Below, piece by piece: positions 11,901 through 23,185 of a DNA stretch of 64,000 nt; positions within the stretch are counted from its first letter, which is position 1, and the number at the start of each line of letters is the position of its first letter. A program made the translations under genes and the position numbers. Source of the stretch: Coturnix japonica (lineage: Eukaryota > Chordata > Aves > Galliformes > Phasianidae); contig NC_029518.1 in NCBI RefSeq assembly GCF_001577835.2, positions 68,924,053-68,988,052 on the forward strand, in the 5' to 3' direction. The notes beneath the pieces are model-generated. The model made no database searches. It was not told the DNA's origin and was given only the letters and a program-made list of their open reading frames with translations.

Positions 11901-14900
11901 CTATGAGGACAGCGTGGGGAGTTGGGTTTGTTCAGCCTGGAGAAGAGAAGGTTGCGAGGTGACTCATTGCAGCCTTTCAATACCTGAAGGGAACTTACTC
12001 CCAGGAGGGAGAAACTCTTCGAAAGGGCTGATATAGCAGGACTAGGGGAAATGGTTTTAAGTTGAGGAGGGAAGATTTAGGTGGATGTTAGGGAAAGGTC
12101 TTTTACTAGAAGGTGGGTTAGTCCTGGAACAGGCTGCCCAGTGAGGTTGTGGATGCCCCGTCCTTGGAGGTGTTCAAGACCAGGTGGACGGGGCCCTGGG
12201 CAACCTGATCTAGTAAATGTGTATGTTTGGTGGCCCTGCCAGGCAGGGGGGTTGGAACTACATGATCCTTGAGGTCCCTTCCAACCCGGGTAATTCTGTG
12301 ATTCTGTGATTCTGTGATTCTGTGATTATTGATGCTAATTATTCTGGTAGATTGGTAATAACTACCCATTTAAGAAGATCTCTGTGCACAGTGTTCAGAA
12401 TGAGAGTAAAATGACAAGGTCCACAGCCAAGACAGTGATTGTCATGGTGTGTCATCTGTGAAGGAGAAACTACGATGTTACAAAAGCCAGTGTCTCCTGA
12501 GGAAGGTCTCGTGATGGTGTAAACTATCAGTCAGCTGCCAATGCTGAAGCAAGGTTATTGGCTTTGGAATTATCAGTACAGCCTTACTGGTTCACATGCT
12601 TTAGATAAGTTTGTAACATAGTGCAATGATTAAAAGAAAACATACAACTTTATGGTAAATGGTTTGAAGAAAGTAGGGCTCCATGTCAGATTCTTGGAAA
12701 CCTAATGATCTGATTTCTAGGTGTATTTGAATAAACAGTTTAAACTTTTTGCCTGCTTAGTTTATGCATTGTGGTGCTTGAAGAATTTCCCTGAAAGAAT
12801 AAAATCAGATTTTCATAAAGATTGAGGTTATATGGTGAGAGAACCTGCCTGGAAATACTTGTAACTTATCCAATGCCTTATTGTGTTTGTTTGAATATTG
12901 CCTTTCAGGCTTAAAGATGATGGCACTGGAACTCCGTATGACAAAGAATCAATGGCAATCATAAAACTGAACAACACAACTGTCCTTTATTTAAAAGAAG
13001 TGACAAAATTCCTTGCTCTTGTTTGCTTTGTAAGAGAAGAAAGCTTTGAGAGAAAAGGTATTGACCTCTTTCTAATATTACATTATTTTACCTTATACGA
13101 ACAAGTTAATGAGTAACTCTGTCATTAGCTGATACAGTCTCTAGCTGTATCACAAACATTGCAAGTACGACTTGATAGAGCTTACATAACATGGTTAAAG
13201 GCATGAAACATTGTGCTGACATTAAGATGAAATCATAAATATATTTGACTGCTTTCTGATAAGAAAGCATACAGTTTACATTCATTGCAATGAAGATTCC
13301 ATCTGCAACAGTAGAATGTGTCAATTTATCTTGGCTAGCGTTGCTTTGTACCTATTGGCACTAGCATAAGCGTTTGGAACAGCTTGCATGCCATAACCAA
13401 GGGATAAGTATTAAAACTAGCTGATAGAAGTATGTTCTTGCTTTTCATGTCGTTGAAAGTAGGCTTTTAAAAAGCTGCACATTTGGGAACTAGGCAGCAC
13501 TTTTATTTTGCAGTTAAAGTGCCTAACATTTCTTATCCTGCTCTGACCCTAGTCAAGGTCAACACTGAAAGCTTATTTAATTACCATATTGCTTACTGGT
13601 GTGGTGTTCACTGAATTACTGGGCTTCGAATGTCCCAAGGCTGGAAACAAGCATAGAAAAATGAGCCATCATTTTGGCTTGTGACCCACCTCTTGTGATA
13701 CTAATTCACCAGTCATCGTGTTTATTAACACAGTCCTCATGTCATCTCTGCTGAACTGTTTGACAGGCAGTTCAGCTTTTATTTTATAGAACTTTACCTG
13801 CTCAAATTTCTCTCACGTATCTGTATCACTATTACTGTCTATAAAAGTTAGATGCTGCCCGTGTTGGTTTTGATGTAAGCATTAAAAAGTATTACTGTAA
13901 CACGCCCACTAACAGAACTGTTTCAGAAAAGACACCACGTTGAGCAAATACTTGTTAGGCTTTGTGCACGCTTGTGCCAGATTGTTGTGCCTACATAAGT
14001 TGGGACACTTCATGTTGAAGTCAGCACTCATGAGCAGTACGGTTTGGTATATATAATATACCATATATATATAATGTGGTTTTATTTTGGTGTCTGGAAA
14101 CTTCAACTGAGTACTTTGAACTCAAGGGAGAAGGAAAGCAATTTCTGGAGGAAAAAAAGAAAGTATAATATGTTGGATATAAACTAGGTCAAATTTATAT
14201 TATCTCCTGTTAAGGAAATTGAGATGGAAAACACAACATTAGGAAAGCTTATGGCAATTAACCCTGTCTGAGCTTATCAGCTCAGTACCAACATTTTAAA
14301 ACTGTATGGCAGTATTAAACAATTTACAGCACCCAATAAGTCTTCTGATTGACTACCAGTACGGCTTTACAGCTTTTCTGTGGGATCACAGTCAGCCCAC
14401 TCACATGGTAATTTTAACTGCCTGTTGTGTATGTATGTAATCTGACAACATGACTGCTGTGCTAGTTTTCAGTTAGAGGGTAAAATAAAGTATAACCGGC
14501 TGTTATATGGTAATATACCTGTAGAATATCTAAGTTTCAAAGCTTACATATTATTAAAAAAAATAAATTATTTTTTTTACTACTTGATGATACATATTTT
14601 TATCGTGGTTCTTCTGTGAGATAAAGTTACAAAATTACACCATAATTAATTAATTAATTAATTACACCATAATTTGGGAAACAATTTAATTTATATTGTA
14701 GTATCCTGAGTGCTTCTCCAAAGCTCTTTATTAAGTTAAAGCTTTCTTATCTGCCACAGTACTTCTCTTTGTGTTCTCCAATATATGAAGACCAATATGT
14801 GCTGCTAATACAGGATACGATAAGAAACTGTGATGCTCACTGAATTACTTGTATTTATTAAATATACTTCTGCTTAGCACAGAAAAAATTGCCTGGAGAA

Positions 14901-15178
14901 TTCACCGATTATGACCTCTAGAAAGAATGTGGTATTTCAGTAAATGTAGAATATAAACAAATTTGTGATTACTTCATTTGTGTAAATGTTCTTTTATTAA
15001 TATGGAAAACATTTCTGTCTCTGTAGGATTAATAGACTACAATTTCCATTGTTTTCGAAAAGCCATACAAGAAGTGTTTGAAGTAAGAATGAAAGTAGTA
15101 AGATCACGAAAACATCAAAGCCACGTGCAAAAAAATAAGAGACCCACTCCCAATGGGACACCAAGAATGCCACTGTAA
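2638..15178 (+). CDS. RRAGD: RRAGD, Ras-related GTP-binding protein D (exons 2-7; exon 1 missing)
   Basis: RagD is a small GTPase that pairs with RagA or RagB on the lysosome surface, binds Ragulator and recruits mTORC1 and TFEB/MITF factors in response to amino acids. Spliced coding exons 2638-2933, 3355-3554, 4556-4670, 9772-9914, 12909-13057 and 15027-15178 give 351 codons, exactly the length of human RagD from Val50 to the end. Using human numbering, the P-loop GLRRSGKS is at 69-76, the DFPGQ switch II motif has Gln121, and the HKVD base-recognition motif follows in exon 3. The C-terminal half is the roadblock-like dimerisation domain. The C-terminus [12 protein letters not shown]...NGTPRMPL matches RagD; RagC diverges after FEV. 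All introns are GT-AG with consistent phases. Exon 1 (acidic N-terminus) is not visible. No break was seen. Confidence 0.97.
2934..3354 (+). other. RRAGD: RRAGD intron 2
   Basis: A 421-base unique-sequence intron with GT-AG ends. Nothing else was seen in it. Confidence 0.9.
3355..3554 (+). CDS. RRAGD: RRAGD exon 3
   Basis: Acceptor CACTAG, donor GTGAGA. It starts [20 protein letters not shown] and contains HKVDGLSDD, the Rag equivalent of the NKxD guanine-specificity motif. It ends in AG of a Ser codon completed by exon 4. Confidence 0.97.
3555..4555 (+). other. RRAGD: RRAGD intron 3
   Basis: A 1-kb intron. I see no repeat or coding signal beyond chance ORFs. Confidence 0.85.
4556..4670 (+). 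CDS. RRAGD: RRAGD exon 4
   Basis: A strong polypyrimidine tract ending CCCAG precedes it and the donor GTAAGT follows. It reads [18 protein letters not shown] through LLNIFIS, the end of the G domain and the linker into the C-terminal domain. The reading phase agrees with exons 3 and 5. Confidence 0.97.
6745..7060 (+). mobile_element. CR1 LINE 3' fragment with inverted 5' end
   Basis: Forward CR1 of the GTGGTGCTCAGGGATATGAT subfamily ending in two ATTCTATG-type units at 7047-7060. Its first 30 bases (6745-6774) are the reverse complement, with one mismatch, of 6782-6811, separated by a 7-base loop. That pattern is expected from a 5' inversion during target-primed reverse transcription. Confidence 0.9.
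8364..8728 (-). mobile_element. CR1 LINE 3' fragment containing a 94-base duplication around one N
   Basis: Reverse CR1 with its ATTCTATG end at 8364-8380 and the typical block CCAGACCAGGCTGCCCAGAG. Bases 8431-8524 are repeated exactly at 8526-8619 with a single N between, so the element is probably shorter in the real genome. Confidence 0.9.
9772..9914 (+). CDS. RRAGD: RRAGD exon 5
   Basis: Acceptor TTCAATAG, donor GTAAGT. It encodes [20 protein letters not shown] to VIDVSCIY, the first part of the roadblock-like C-terminal domain that forms the Rag heterodimer interface. It ends in GG of a Gly codon. Confidence 0.97.
10230..10340. repeat. AT-rich TAA/AATT low-complexity tract
   Basis: About 110 bases of nearly pure A and T in irregular TAATAAT and AAATAAT units. 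It is a degenerate microsatellite. Confidence 0.85.
10490..11245 (-). mobile_element. CR1 LINE, about 755 bases, with RT C-terminal remnant
   Basis: On the minus strand a frame at 11126-10809 reads as the end of the CR1 reverse transcriptase, including [12 protein letters not shown] and [20 protein letters not shown]. The 3' end at 10490 has CACAGAATGG. It is 5'-truncated, as is usual for CR1. This is an ordinary non-LTR element, not a host gene. Confidence 0.92.
11413..11492. repeat. TTA/ATT microsatellite
   Basis: Two runs of ATT units (11416-11442 and 11472-11493) flank an AATTATA-rich centre. It directly abuts the 5' end of the next CR1. Confidence 0.9.
11493..12326 (+). mobile_element. 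CR1 LINE, about 830 bases, with RT end and 3' octamer array
   Basis: The forward frame from 11527 reads the end of the CR1 reverse transcriptase ([16 protein letters not shown]). Its 3' end has TTTGGTGGCCCTGCCAGGCA, then four tandem ATTCTGTG units at 12293-12324. The same 3' subfamily occurs at 19519-19716 and 25119-25407. Confidence 0.93.
12909..13057 (+). CDS. RRAGD: RRAGD exon 6
   Basis: Acceptor CCTTTCAG, donor GTATTG. It encodes [15 protein letters not shown] through [15 protein letters not shown], again roadblock-like C-terminal domain. It ends in the first base of the Gly codon of KGLIDY. Confidence 0.97.
13058..15026 (+). other. RRAGD: RRAGD intron 6
   Basis: A 2-kb AT-rich intron with a short AATT repeat at 14645-14664 and a small TATA-rich patch at 14048-14075. 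No CR1 or coding signal was seen. Confidence 0.85.
15027..15178 (+). CDS. RRAGD: RRAGD exon 7, terminal coding exon
   Basis: Acceptor CTCTGTAG; the TAA stop is at 15176-15178. It encodes [20 protein letters not shown] followed by the basic RagD-specific tail ending NGTPRMPL. This tail separates RagD from RagC, whose C-terminus differs after EVFEV. Confidence 0.97.
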
Positions 15179-15787
15179 CTGAGGTTTTCTGGCACTGTGG
15201 CGAGCTAAGTTTTCATGAAGTTGATGTGACTTCTGCATCTCATTGCACTGAGTGAAGAGGAAAACCAATGGGACTGGTGTATTATATGAATTTTCCCTGA
15301 ACGTTCAGAAAGCACTGTTTAAATATTTTTATCCAATCAGTTTTTGTTGTTTTTTTTTAAATATAGTGAGCACTTTGAGCAAAATGTTGTATATATAAGC
15401 ATTGAGGTGAACACTTGTAAGAATTTTCTTAATATATGCTGTAAACCTTTTTCATGCCATATTAAGAAAAAAAAAAGCAGCTGTGACAGAAATACTGGGT
15501 ACATAATTTGCACTTTTTCATGTTTTCCTTGTGGAGTTGGACTTTGATAAACTTAGTTTTTATGGTGATTTTGATGCATGGCGTCAGGTAAAATGTATGC
15601 TGTAGTTTATTTACCTGCTACAATCAAATTGGCTAGTAAACAATTAAGAAAACTTGGTACAATGCCTTTTAAAATTTGTTACAGCTAATACCTAACATTC
15701 ATACCGATCTAATTTCGTATATTTTTTCAATTTGTAATCTGAAAAGTAATTTTGAAGTATTACAGCAATAAGTACCTTACCAGCAAT

Positions 15788-15829
15788 CATAACTGGTAGG
15801 TAAATATTCATAACTGGTAGGTAAATATT
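15788..15829. repeat. 21-base exact tandem duplication
   Basis: Two identical, directly adjacent 21-base units beginning CATAACTGGTAGG, inside the presumed RRAGD 3' UTR. Confidence 0.95.
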
Positions 15830-17642
15830 AGCTTTTATAAAACAGGCTTTTGGCCAAATTTCATCTGGAGTTCTTCGTAACACTGGTAATGCCCTCTGGG
15901 TCTACTTTTATCATTTACCTCAGCATATACCACTGAAATACCTTTCTATAAAGACAATTGTTTTGTAAAATGGCTCTATGTTGCACTGGTATTTTTATAA
16001 GGTTTTGGAGGAGGGCGGTGTATCCGAAAGGTTGAATTTATGCTGCTAAATTTGTTTTGATAGCCTGCACAGTTGTGGTTGATGTGGTGAAGAATCAATG
16101 CGTTTCTACCCTGCCATTCAGGTGTACTGATGTAAGTCCTAAAGATGTGAGCACTAACTTCTGATTCCTTCTACTTATGGGTACATATGCAATTGAAATC
16201 AAAACGAGTACTGGAGAAATCAGCCTGTTACACTAATCAGAATATGTTGCTACTTTTAACATAGAAATAAGCAGATTTGTCACAGGATCTGCCAGGACAT
16301 CAGAGTACTCTCAAACTTTAAAAATAAGTAAAACTTTCTCAATTCTGTATTTACTGGTTTTGTTTAGTTAATGATATAAAAGTATCTTTCTGAGTTGGAA
16401 GAACAACTCTTTTTGTTCTTTCCTCCCAATGCCATTGCAAACCAATTGCATACACATTCCAAAGGTGTTGTCAGCAGCTGCTGGGAGTGGGAAGAGCTTG
16501 ATTTGGAAGGCAGCTTGCAGTACACCAGAACTGGGTAAGGGGAGCTGCACTTTATTCGATCATAAACTTGTCTATCCCTACCTGAGATAGATCTGGAGAT
16601 AGGAGGGGAGATGGAATTTGGAAGTTTTCTTTTGGTTAAGAAAACTATTGGTCTATTAGTGAGCTAACAGCTCCCAGTGTTTGCTGGCTTTTCTTGAAAA
16701 CTAAGGAGTTTAACCTGTGAAACAAGTCTAAATTCAGTGGTGGTTTCATTGCAAATGCAGAGTTTCTGTATGCTGTACACATCTTGAGGCTCTGATACTG
16801 CACTGAATACATGAGCTGTGAGAGCCATTTGGCTTTGAAAGGCTCTCCTCACAAGCACCTGCCAGAAGAGAAATTGGTATTTTCCAAGTCCTTTACTGCT
16901 GCCTAACATGTGTGACTTATTTATCTTTCTGGAACAAATTGGCCATTTTGGCATGAATGTACTGAATACATGAGGAGTTCTTAGGCTACTGGATGGATCT
17001 AGGCTCTAAGTCTCACTTAATCAGGAATGCAATTCTAGGCGCTGAGGAAGGTGAAAAATGTTGAGAATAACCAGAAATGTTGGTCCTGGCAGCAATGTGA
17101 AGGATAATTACGGTAGCTGTAATGAAAGCAGAATGCTTCATAAATTGAAAGAGTTCAGTTTTGGTCCAATCACCACCTGTTGTGTTAAGTGACGGTGGTT
17201 TTTCAGACCAACCCTTCAGTTAAGGCAAATCTCTCTTCAGAGTTCGCCACAGAAATGGCAGGTAAGAGCTGCATTTCCATAGCCCACCAAACTGGACTTT
17301 TATTGAAGTGCAGCCATAATTTTTGACCATTTTGTTGAGATCCACCGTTATTGTGACCCAGCTTCAGTCTTTACTCCCTTCCCTCTTGTCAGGTATATGT
17401 GATTATGTGAGATAAACAACACGTTGTTGGACAAGACATTAAGAAAAGCACACTGGCTGTGGTATGAATACTAACTACTGAAGAACGTTGTTCCTTTATA
17501 TTTGGCCTGAAATCTATATGGTCATGCATACCCTTTCACTTAGAGAGACTATCAAGTTAATTAAGCTTTTCATTTAACATTAAGTTCCTTCCTGAGTTTG
17601 ACATCAACTGTAACACATAATTTAGTGAAGGTGACTTTGGCT

Positions 17643-17648
17643 AATAAA
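17643..17648 (+). terminator. RRAGD: Candidate RRAGD polyadenylation signal AATAAA
   Basis: The first canonical AATAAA downstream of the RRAGD stop that I found, giving a 3' UTR of about 2.5 kb. An alternative AATAAA at 18728-18733 is followed by a T-rich stretch that would suit a downstream element. The choice cannot be made from sequence alone. Confidence 0.35.
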
Positions 17649-18046
17649 AACAATCCAATTGCATTTTATCAGAGAGAGCATAAGTTCCATCAGTTTTATT
17701 CTGCTTCAAATACATTTAACACTGAATGCTAAAATGCATTCATTAGACTCTTTAAATTTGATGTTTCTCAGTTTAGGCGACAACTTGCATGTAGCATTTC
17801 TATGTAATCGTTTTCTATTTAGTATCTCAGGTTTTCACACGCTAGCTGAAGTGATTCTGCACTGAGGCGTACACCAAAGGGCACCTAGAATTCATGCAGT
17901 AAATCCTGAGTAGTAGATAACTCCAAAATGGGTGGTCTGTTTGCCAGTTTTGTGTATCATCATGGTTGTAAGACTTACGGTTGGGGTCCACACAGAAGAG
18001 TTAAAATACGTCCCTGAACACGCACTGGAGACTGGTTATTTAAAAT

Positions 18047-18084
18047 TACAGAACCACAGAATGGCTTGGGTTGGAAGAGACCTT
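18047..18084 (-). mobile_element. CR1 LINE terminal scrap, about 38 bases
   Basis: The text ACAGAATGGCTTGGGTTGGA matches the extreme CR1 3' end in reverse. Only the tip is present, so this was a very short insertion or is a decayed remnant. Confidence 0.7.
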
Positions 18085-19163
18085 TCTTTCATGAAATTTT
18101 TAAATAGTGTGATATTTCCAGAATCACTGACCTATAACCCTTCTCCAGTTTTACACATCACCAGTTAAAGCTGAAGAATTAAAGCAAAGAAGCCTGTGCA
18201 GGTCATGACACACAGCAGTGTTTGCTGAAATGACACGTATATTGTGCCTTCCATTTGCAGTACGCATTGCAGAATTAGGCTTAAATTGAATGTTAGCTTT
18301 TCTGTTTTCCTACTGAATGATATGCGTAATGTTACATAGTGATTTTTGATGTTGCAGGTTTATCTGTGTCCTTTTCTATAGAGAAACTAGGTCGTCGACA
18401 CAAAAAATTCCTATTTTGATTCAAAGTATTTGTTGACAGTTACATATGAATTACAGACAAGCATATGAACTTCCCCCTTTTCAGCTGTGTGAGAAATGAA
18501 ACATAACCCAGCTTTTGCTGTGAAATCCTTTCAGGCTCCTCTGTTTCTATATGGTGGCCTCTGTTTGACATCCCACTTCATTTCCGACTGCATTCATGTT
18601 TGCACATCAAGTCATATTCTTCATCCCAAATGGCAAATACTCTGCCAAGTATATTTATAACAATGATAGGAGCTGCTACCACCATATCATCTGTTTCAGA
18701 ATTGCTGAATACCATCAGGCAGAGAAAAATAAAAGTCCTTTGTTTTTTTTCCAACCCCCTGCCCACCTAAACATACAGTAGCCTAAATTGAGAAGGTTTG
18801 GGATTACTGTTAAAAAACACTTTGTAGATGGATGCAAATATGATAGACAGAAGAATAAAAGAATAGCCTGGCCTAGCTGTAGTGTACAAAATACTGGCCA
18901 GGAAATGAGCACAGGCTTATCATGACAGGATGTACATTAAACTACACAAAGGTGGGCTGGATGAGCACCATATGGTCCACATAGCAGTGCCACAAAACTA
19001 TTATACAGGGCAGTATCAGAGTTGCCTTAGTTACGGTTGTATTTACCTTTTGTTTTTACTCAGAGAGTTTTTCTCTCCACTCAGTGCAGTCTAAAATCAC
19101 AGTCTGGCTGTGATATTCTGAAGCCTCTACTCAACACAGGCAGAGCGAGCAGCCTGGCTACCT

Positions 19164-20150
19164 CTAAGAGGAACTCAGCCTGTCAGTGAAAGGGTTCTGA
19201 ACTGTGGGAACTGCATCAATTCCCTGAGAATTCAAACATCGGAGAGTGCTGCAGTCCCCACTTAGTTCCTTGTTAAAATCTTTCACCAGCACTTGTAGGG
19301 TTTCTAGAAGCCCCACTGTCAGCTTTGCAGTGATAACCCTCAGGAGTCCAGGAATCTGTGATACAATTCCTACTTGTTCTGGAGTTGAATTGGTTGTTAC
19401 TTTCAATTTCCCAGTGGTGCTCATGCCTATTCATATCAGTTCTGGGGCTGTTTTGATAATTAGCAGAGCCATCTGAATGCAGGAACCATCATCTGTTCCT
19501 ACTCCTTTTGTAAAACTGCCCTGGAACAGGCTGCCCAGGGAGGTTGTGGATGCCCCGTCCTTGGAGGTGTTCAAGACCAGGTTGGACGGGACCCTGGGCA
19601 ACCTGATCTAGTAAATGTGTATGTTTGGTGGCCCTGCCAGGCAGGGGGGTTGGAACTACATGATCCTTGAGGTCCCTTCCAACCCGGGTCATTCTGTGAT
19701 TCTGTGATCTGTGATGTCACCCTGTCCTAGAAGCCAACATCTTCATCTCTTCATCTTGCACAGAGGGATGTAACAATACTCTGCTTTTCTGCAATGCTTT
19801 TTTCAATTACCTTGTTGTCCTCTGGTGACCCAAATGGTCTGATCCACAAATTCCTTCTTTTCTAATACTCCCTTCACAGCTTCTTGAACTTGTTTCAGTT
19901 GCCAGTGTGATGTGCTTCCCTGGTCTCACACTGTAACTGCTGACTGCAAACTGTGGGAGGGGAATGTTAGTTCAACCTCCCCAGCAACTTCAGCTACTGC
20001 CTCTTTCAGAACAGCACCAGTATCTTGTAAGTCTCCCACAGCCTCCATTTCTGCTCTATGTGGATGTCTTTGATGCCTCCTGTGACATTGGGTACATACG
20101 TGTATTTCTGCTAACCACCTGAGGAACTCCTGGGTGTCCCACACAGCCAT
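19164..20150 (-). other. Unassigned reverse-strand open stretches interrupted by a CR1
   Basis: On the minus strand, 20150-19926 (74 codons) and 19424-19164 (86 codons) are open, and the second continues open upstream of its Met for about 27 codons (FTKGVGTDDGSC...) before a stop. A forward CR1 (19519-19716) lies between them. I do not recognise a family. It may be a decayed host-gene copy or chance. No splice structure was established. Confidence 0.25.
19519..19716 (+). mobile_element. CR1 LINE 3' end, about 200 bases
   Basis: It begins CCTGGAACAGGCTGCCCAGG, contains TTTGGTGGCCCTGCCAGGCA and ends in ATTCTGTG units. The sequence is almost identical to the 3' part of the 11493-12326 copy, so both are from one fairly young subfamily. 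Confidence 0.93.
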
Positions 20151-21555
20151 GTGCAGCTGTCAGAGATGACTGATAACTAAATACATCTTGGTTAATGACA
20201 TAGTAAGCTTTAATCACCTTTATGCTGATAGTAAAACACCTTTTGAGGAGCTATAAAATGAGAACCTGCTCTTAAATCCTTTATTGGCTCTGCTGAATCA
20301 GCTGTAGCTGTATACAAGCAGCTGTACAAGCAGGTACAGGCAAGAAGTTCATGTTAGGGTCCCAAGGAACGTTTCTGGAGTGGATGGGATATGAAGACTG
20401 CTTGGTAGCAGTCCAACAGGCATAATCCTGTAATCATAAAGACAGATGTTGCGTTCCCAGAAGGAAGCTTATGGGAGTAAGTTAAAGCAAAAAGGCATCT
20501 GGAACTATTCACATAATGAAAAAGTGTAAAAAAAAAAAAAAAGAAAAGTAACTCCCTGCTTAAACTTAGGTCTGAAGTCCCTGATTAAGGAAATAAAGGA
20601 TTTATTCTTCTTATACCTGATACAGTGGTAGCTCAGTTTGTTTAGAATTCGCCTTTAACATTACATGTAGTTCTAAAGATATAGGAGGTAGATCAGTGAA
20701 GCCAGGAATTGTGAAGAGCTGTCACTCAGCAGCTTTGGCTTCAACATATGTCTTCTCAGATTTATTCTGAACCAGGAAACCATGTAAACTATTACAGCTA
20801 TGGTGCCAGTGAAGAGTGAGCCAAGTGACTGGAATGATTCTTCTCGTTATTTGGGGAAACAAAAAGATGAAGTCAGTACGTCTTTATCTTGATGTCTTTC
20901 AATGCAGGCTACTTCAAGGTACTTCACAAACTCAGCACTGATGATCCCAATCAAGCACTTGGTTGCACGAGCAGTTCTAGTGATCTGGTAGATGATTACT
21001 TTCTTCTCTTTGTTCCATTTCTGAAATAACACTAATTAAAAATCAGCTGGCAAAGCCACAGGTTTTATGAAGTAGTTGTTTTAGAACTAAGCCTGATGAA
21101 AAGACAGTAATTGCTTTCCTTAGAAGCTCAGTGCATTGGTGCAATTATTACAGGACATTTGGTTACACAATGCTATGCTTGTTCTGTCAGTGAGGAGGAG
21201 GTGCACTTGTATCCGTATTTAACAGGTCTGAATTCACATAAAAGATTTTAAAAACCAGGACCGTATTAGTCATCAATGAACACAATAATGATTTCTCCCC
21301 CAAGTGAGTCATATTGGCTCTCTCTGATAAGACAGACATATTAATGTTGTATTCTTTAATTCCATTAGAGTTTAATCCTGCAGCCAACTGTCTGTACTGA
21401 AGGAGTAGCGTTATAAATGAAGCATGATTGAGAACTCAAAAAAGTGGAGTATGAATGATTTTTTAAAAAAACTAATGCATTTTCTTCTATGGTCTCAAAC
21501 TTTCTTTAAAAGAAACAGTTTGTGGCTGTACTTAAGAGGCAGCATAGCAAGCAGA

Positions 21556-22030
21556 AAGGGATCTGGGGGTGCTGGCTGATGGCAAGTTGAATGAGAGTCA
21601 GCAGTGTACTCTGGTAGCCACAAGGGTTAACTGTACCCTGGGGGCATCAGGCCCAGCATCGTCACTGGGTCAGGGAAGGGACTGACCCCCCTGCTCTGTG
21701 CTGTGCAGCCTCACCTTCAGCACTGGGTGTGGGTTGGTTGCTACAATATAAAGACATGAAACTATCAGAGAGTGCCCAAAGGAGGGCTGTGAAGATGGTG
21801 AAGAGTAGATGAGGTCCCTGAGTTTGTTCAGCCCCAAGGGGAGGCCTCATAGCAGCTGCAGCTCCTCAGAGGGAGTGGATGGGCAGCGTTGAGTTCTGCT
21901 CTCTGTGACAGTGATGGGGCTTGAGGGAGCAGCATGGGGCTGTGCCAGGAGAGGGGGAGCTTGGGGTGAGGGACAGGGTTTGCACCAGAGGGTGGTCAGG
22001 CCAGAGCTGCTATAGAAGTTCCCAGGTCGC
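21556..22030 (+). mobile_element. Old CR1 LINE fragment
   Basis: Diverged forward CR1: GGATCTGGGGGTGCTGGCTG near its start corresponds to the RT end, followed by a GAAGATGGTGAAG stretch and a G-rich part resembling CR1 3' text. It lacks a clear ATTCTRTG terminus. Confidence 0.65.
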
Positions 22031-23185
22031 TCTACCAGTGAACCTCTGGGAATTGAAGAGGTATTTATCCACAGTCTGCAGCTGCCCAGGTGGCCACTCA
22101 CTCTTTCACAGTAGGCATGGCTGCAATTCAAGGGCTATGCATGTTATCAGACTTTATGATTTGTCATTAATTTTGCAATACTTTTTTTTTTGCAATAGAA
22201 AGGCCCACTGGCTCCTTTGCTCCAAAGCACAGTGCCTGTATCAGAACTTCTGTTATCATGCCAAAGATAAAAGAAAAGAATCAGTAGACCACAACTGCAG
22301 GAAAGTATTTAGAAACACGAGCAAAATCATCTCAGAAAACAGAGATTAAAAGAAATACATCATAGAGTTTTTTGTGTGTCGACTGAAGGCACTACTTCAC
22401 TGTAGATGTCGAAAGTGATTATTATCGCTGTTTTGCAACTAGTTTGGTGAAGTTGTACGAAATCTGCAAGATCCAGTACAGCATTTAGCGCATCATTAAA
22501 TAAGGAAATCTGTGTGTTGTGCCTGTGTCCTGGCAAAGTTTCAGTTTCTATATGCTTCAGCTGAGCGTGTTTCGTTTTCCACCAGGGTAGATCGTATGAC
22601 AGGATACACAGCCGGCACGAAGTGCTGTTCATATCTGGGATTTGGCTGCAGTTTTGCTAGTATATTTGGCATTAATTTAAAAAGAAAAAAGTTCTGGAAC
22701 AAAATGGCCCCGCTGTGCAAAAGTCTAAACAAAAGGGAGAATGAAAACACAAACAGGGCTTTTGCGGTCACATGAAGGAAGGGGAGGGAAGCTGGCTCTC
22801 TATTTTGGCAGCACTGACTATGCACAGGCTGTGCAATGCTTGCTCCTATCTGTCAGACGCAGTCGGTGACAAGCAGCACTGAGAAAGTAAGCCCCAGATT
22901 TCTGTCCGTGCACACATTACAACACTGCCTCGCAGGCATCGGTGGTTTCACAGCTGAGTCACCTGGCAGCGTTCGTTGTCTGTAGCCTCAACTGTCAGTC
23001 AGGCAATGAGTCTGAAAATAAAAGCAGTCACTTACTGCTAGCTCTGCGCAATTGCTTGTGGTTATCCAGCACCAATACAGGCCACGACATAGCTGAATTA
23101 AATAGAGAAAACATTACGTCCCTTCAGTGGATTTCTGTTTCTTAGCATTTATGTCTATTCAGCTTATTTTCAGTAGTGTTTAGCT

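Larger units (their letters stand above)
9915..12908 (+). other. RRAGD: RRAGD intron 5
   Basis: A 3-kb intron consisting mainly of repeats: an AT-rich TAA/TTA tract (10230-10340), a reverse CR1 (10490-11245), a TTA microsatellite (11413-11492) and a forward CR1 (11493-12326). Unique sequence follows to the exon 6 acceptor. Confidence 0.85.
15179..17670 (+). other. RRAGD: RRAGD 3' UTR (probable extent)
   Basis: AT-rich, unique sequence follows the stop codon, consistent with the long 3' UTR known for RRAGD in other vertebrates. It contains a Pumilio-type motif TGTATATA at 15388-15395 and an exact 21-base tandem duplication at 15788-15829. The 3' end is inferred from AATAAA at 17643; transcripts could stop earlier or later. 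Confidence 0.5.

Noticed and set aside
2638-15178. RRAGC as the identity of the first gene
   Set aside because: The C-terminal tail after EVFEV matches RagD (RMKVV-SRK, NGTPR-x-L), not RagC, and the neighbouring genes are those of RRAGD.
22360-22632. 90-codon reverse ORF
   Set aside because: Looks protein-like in part, but I cannot name a family or find flanking gene signals; the opposite strand is equally open.
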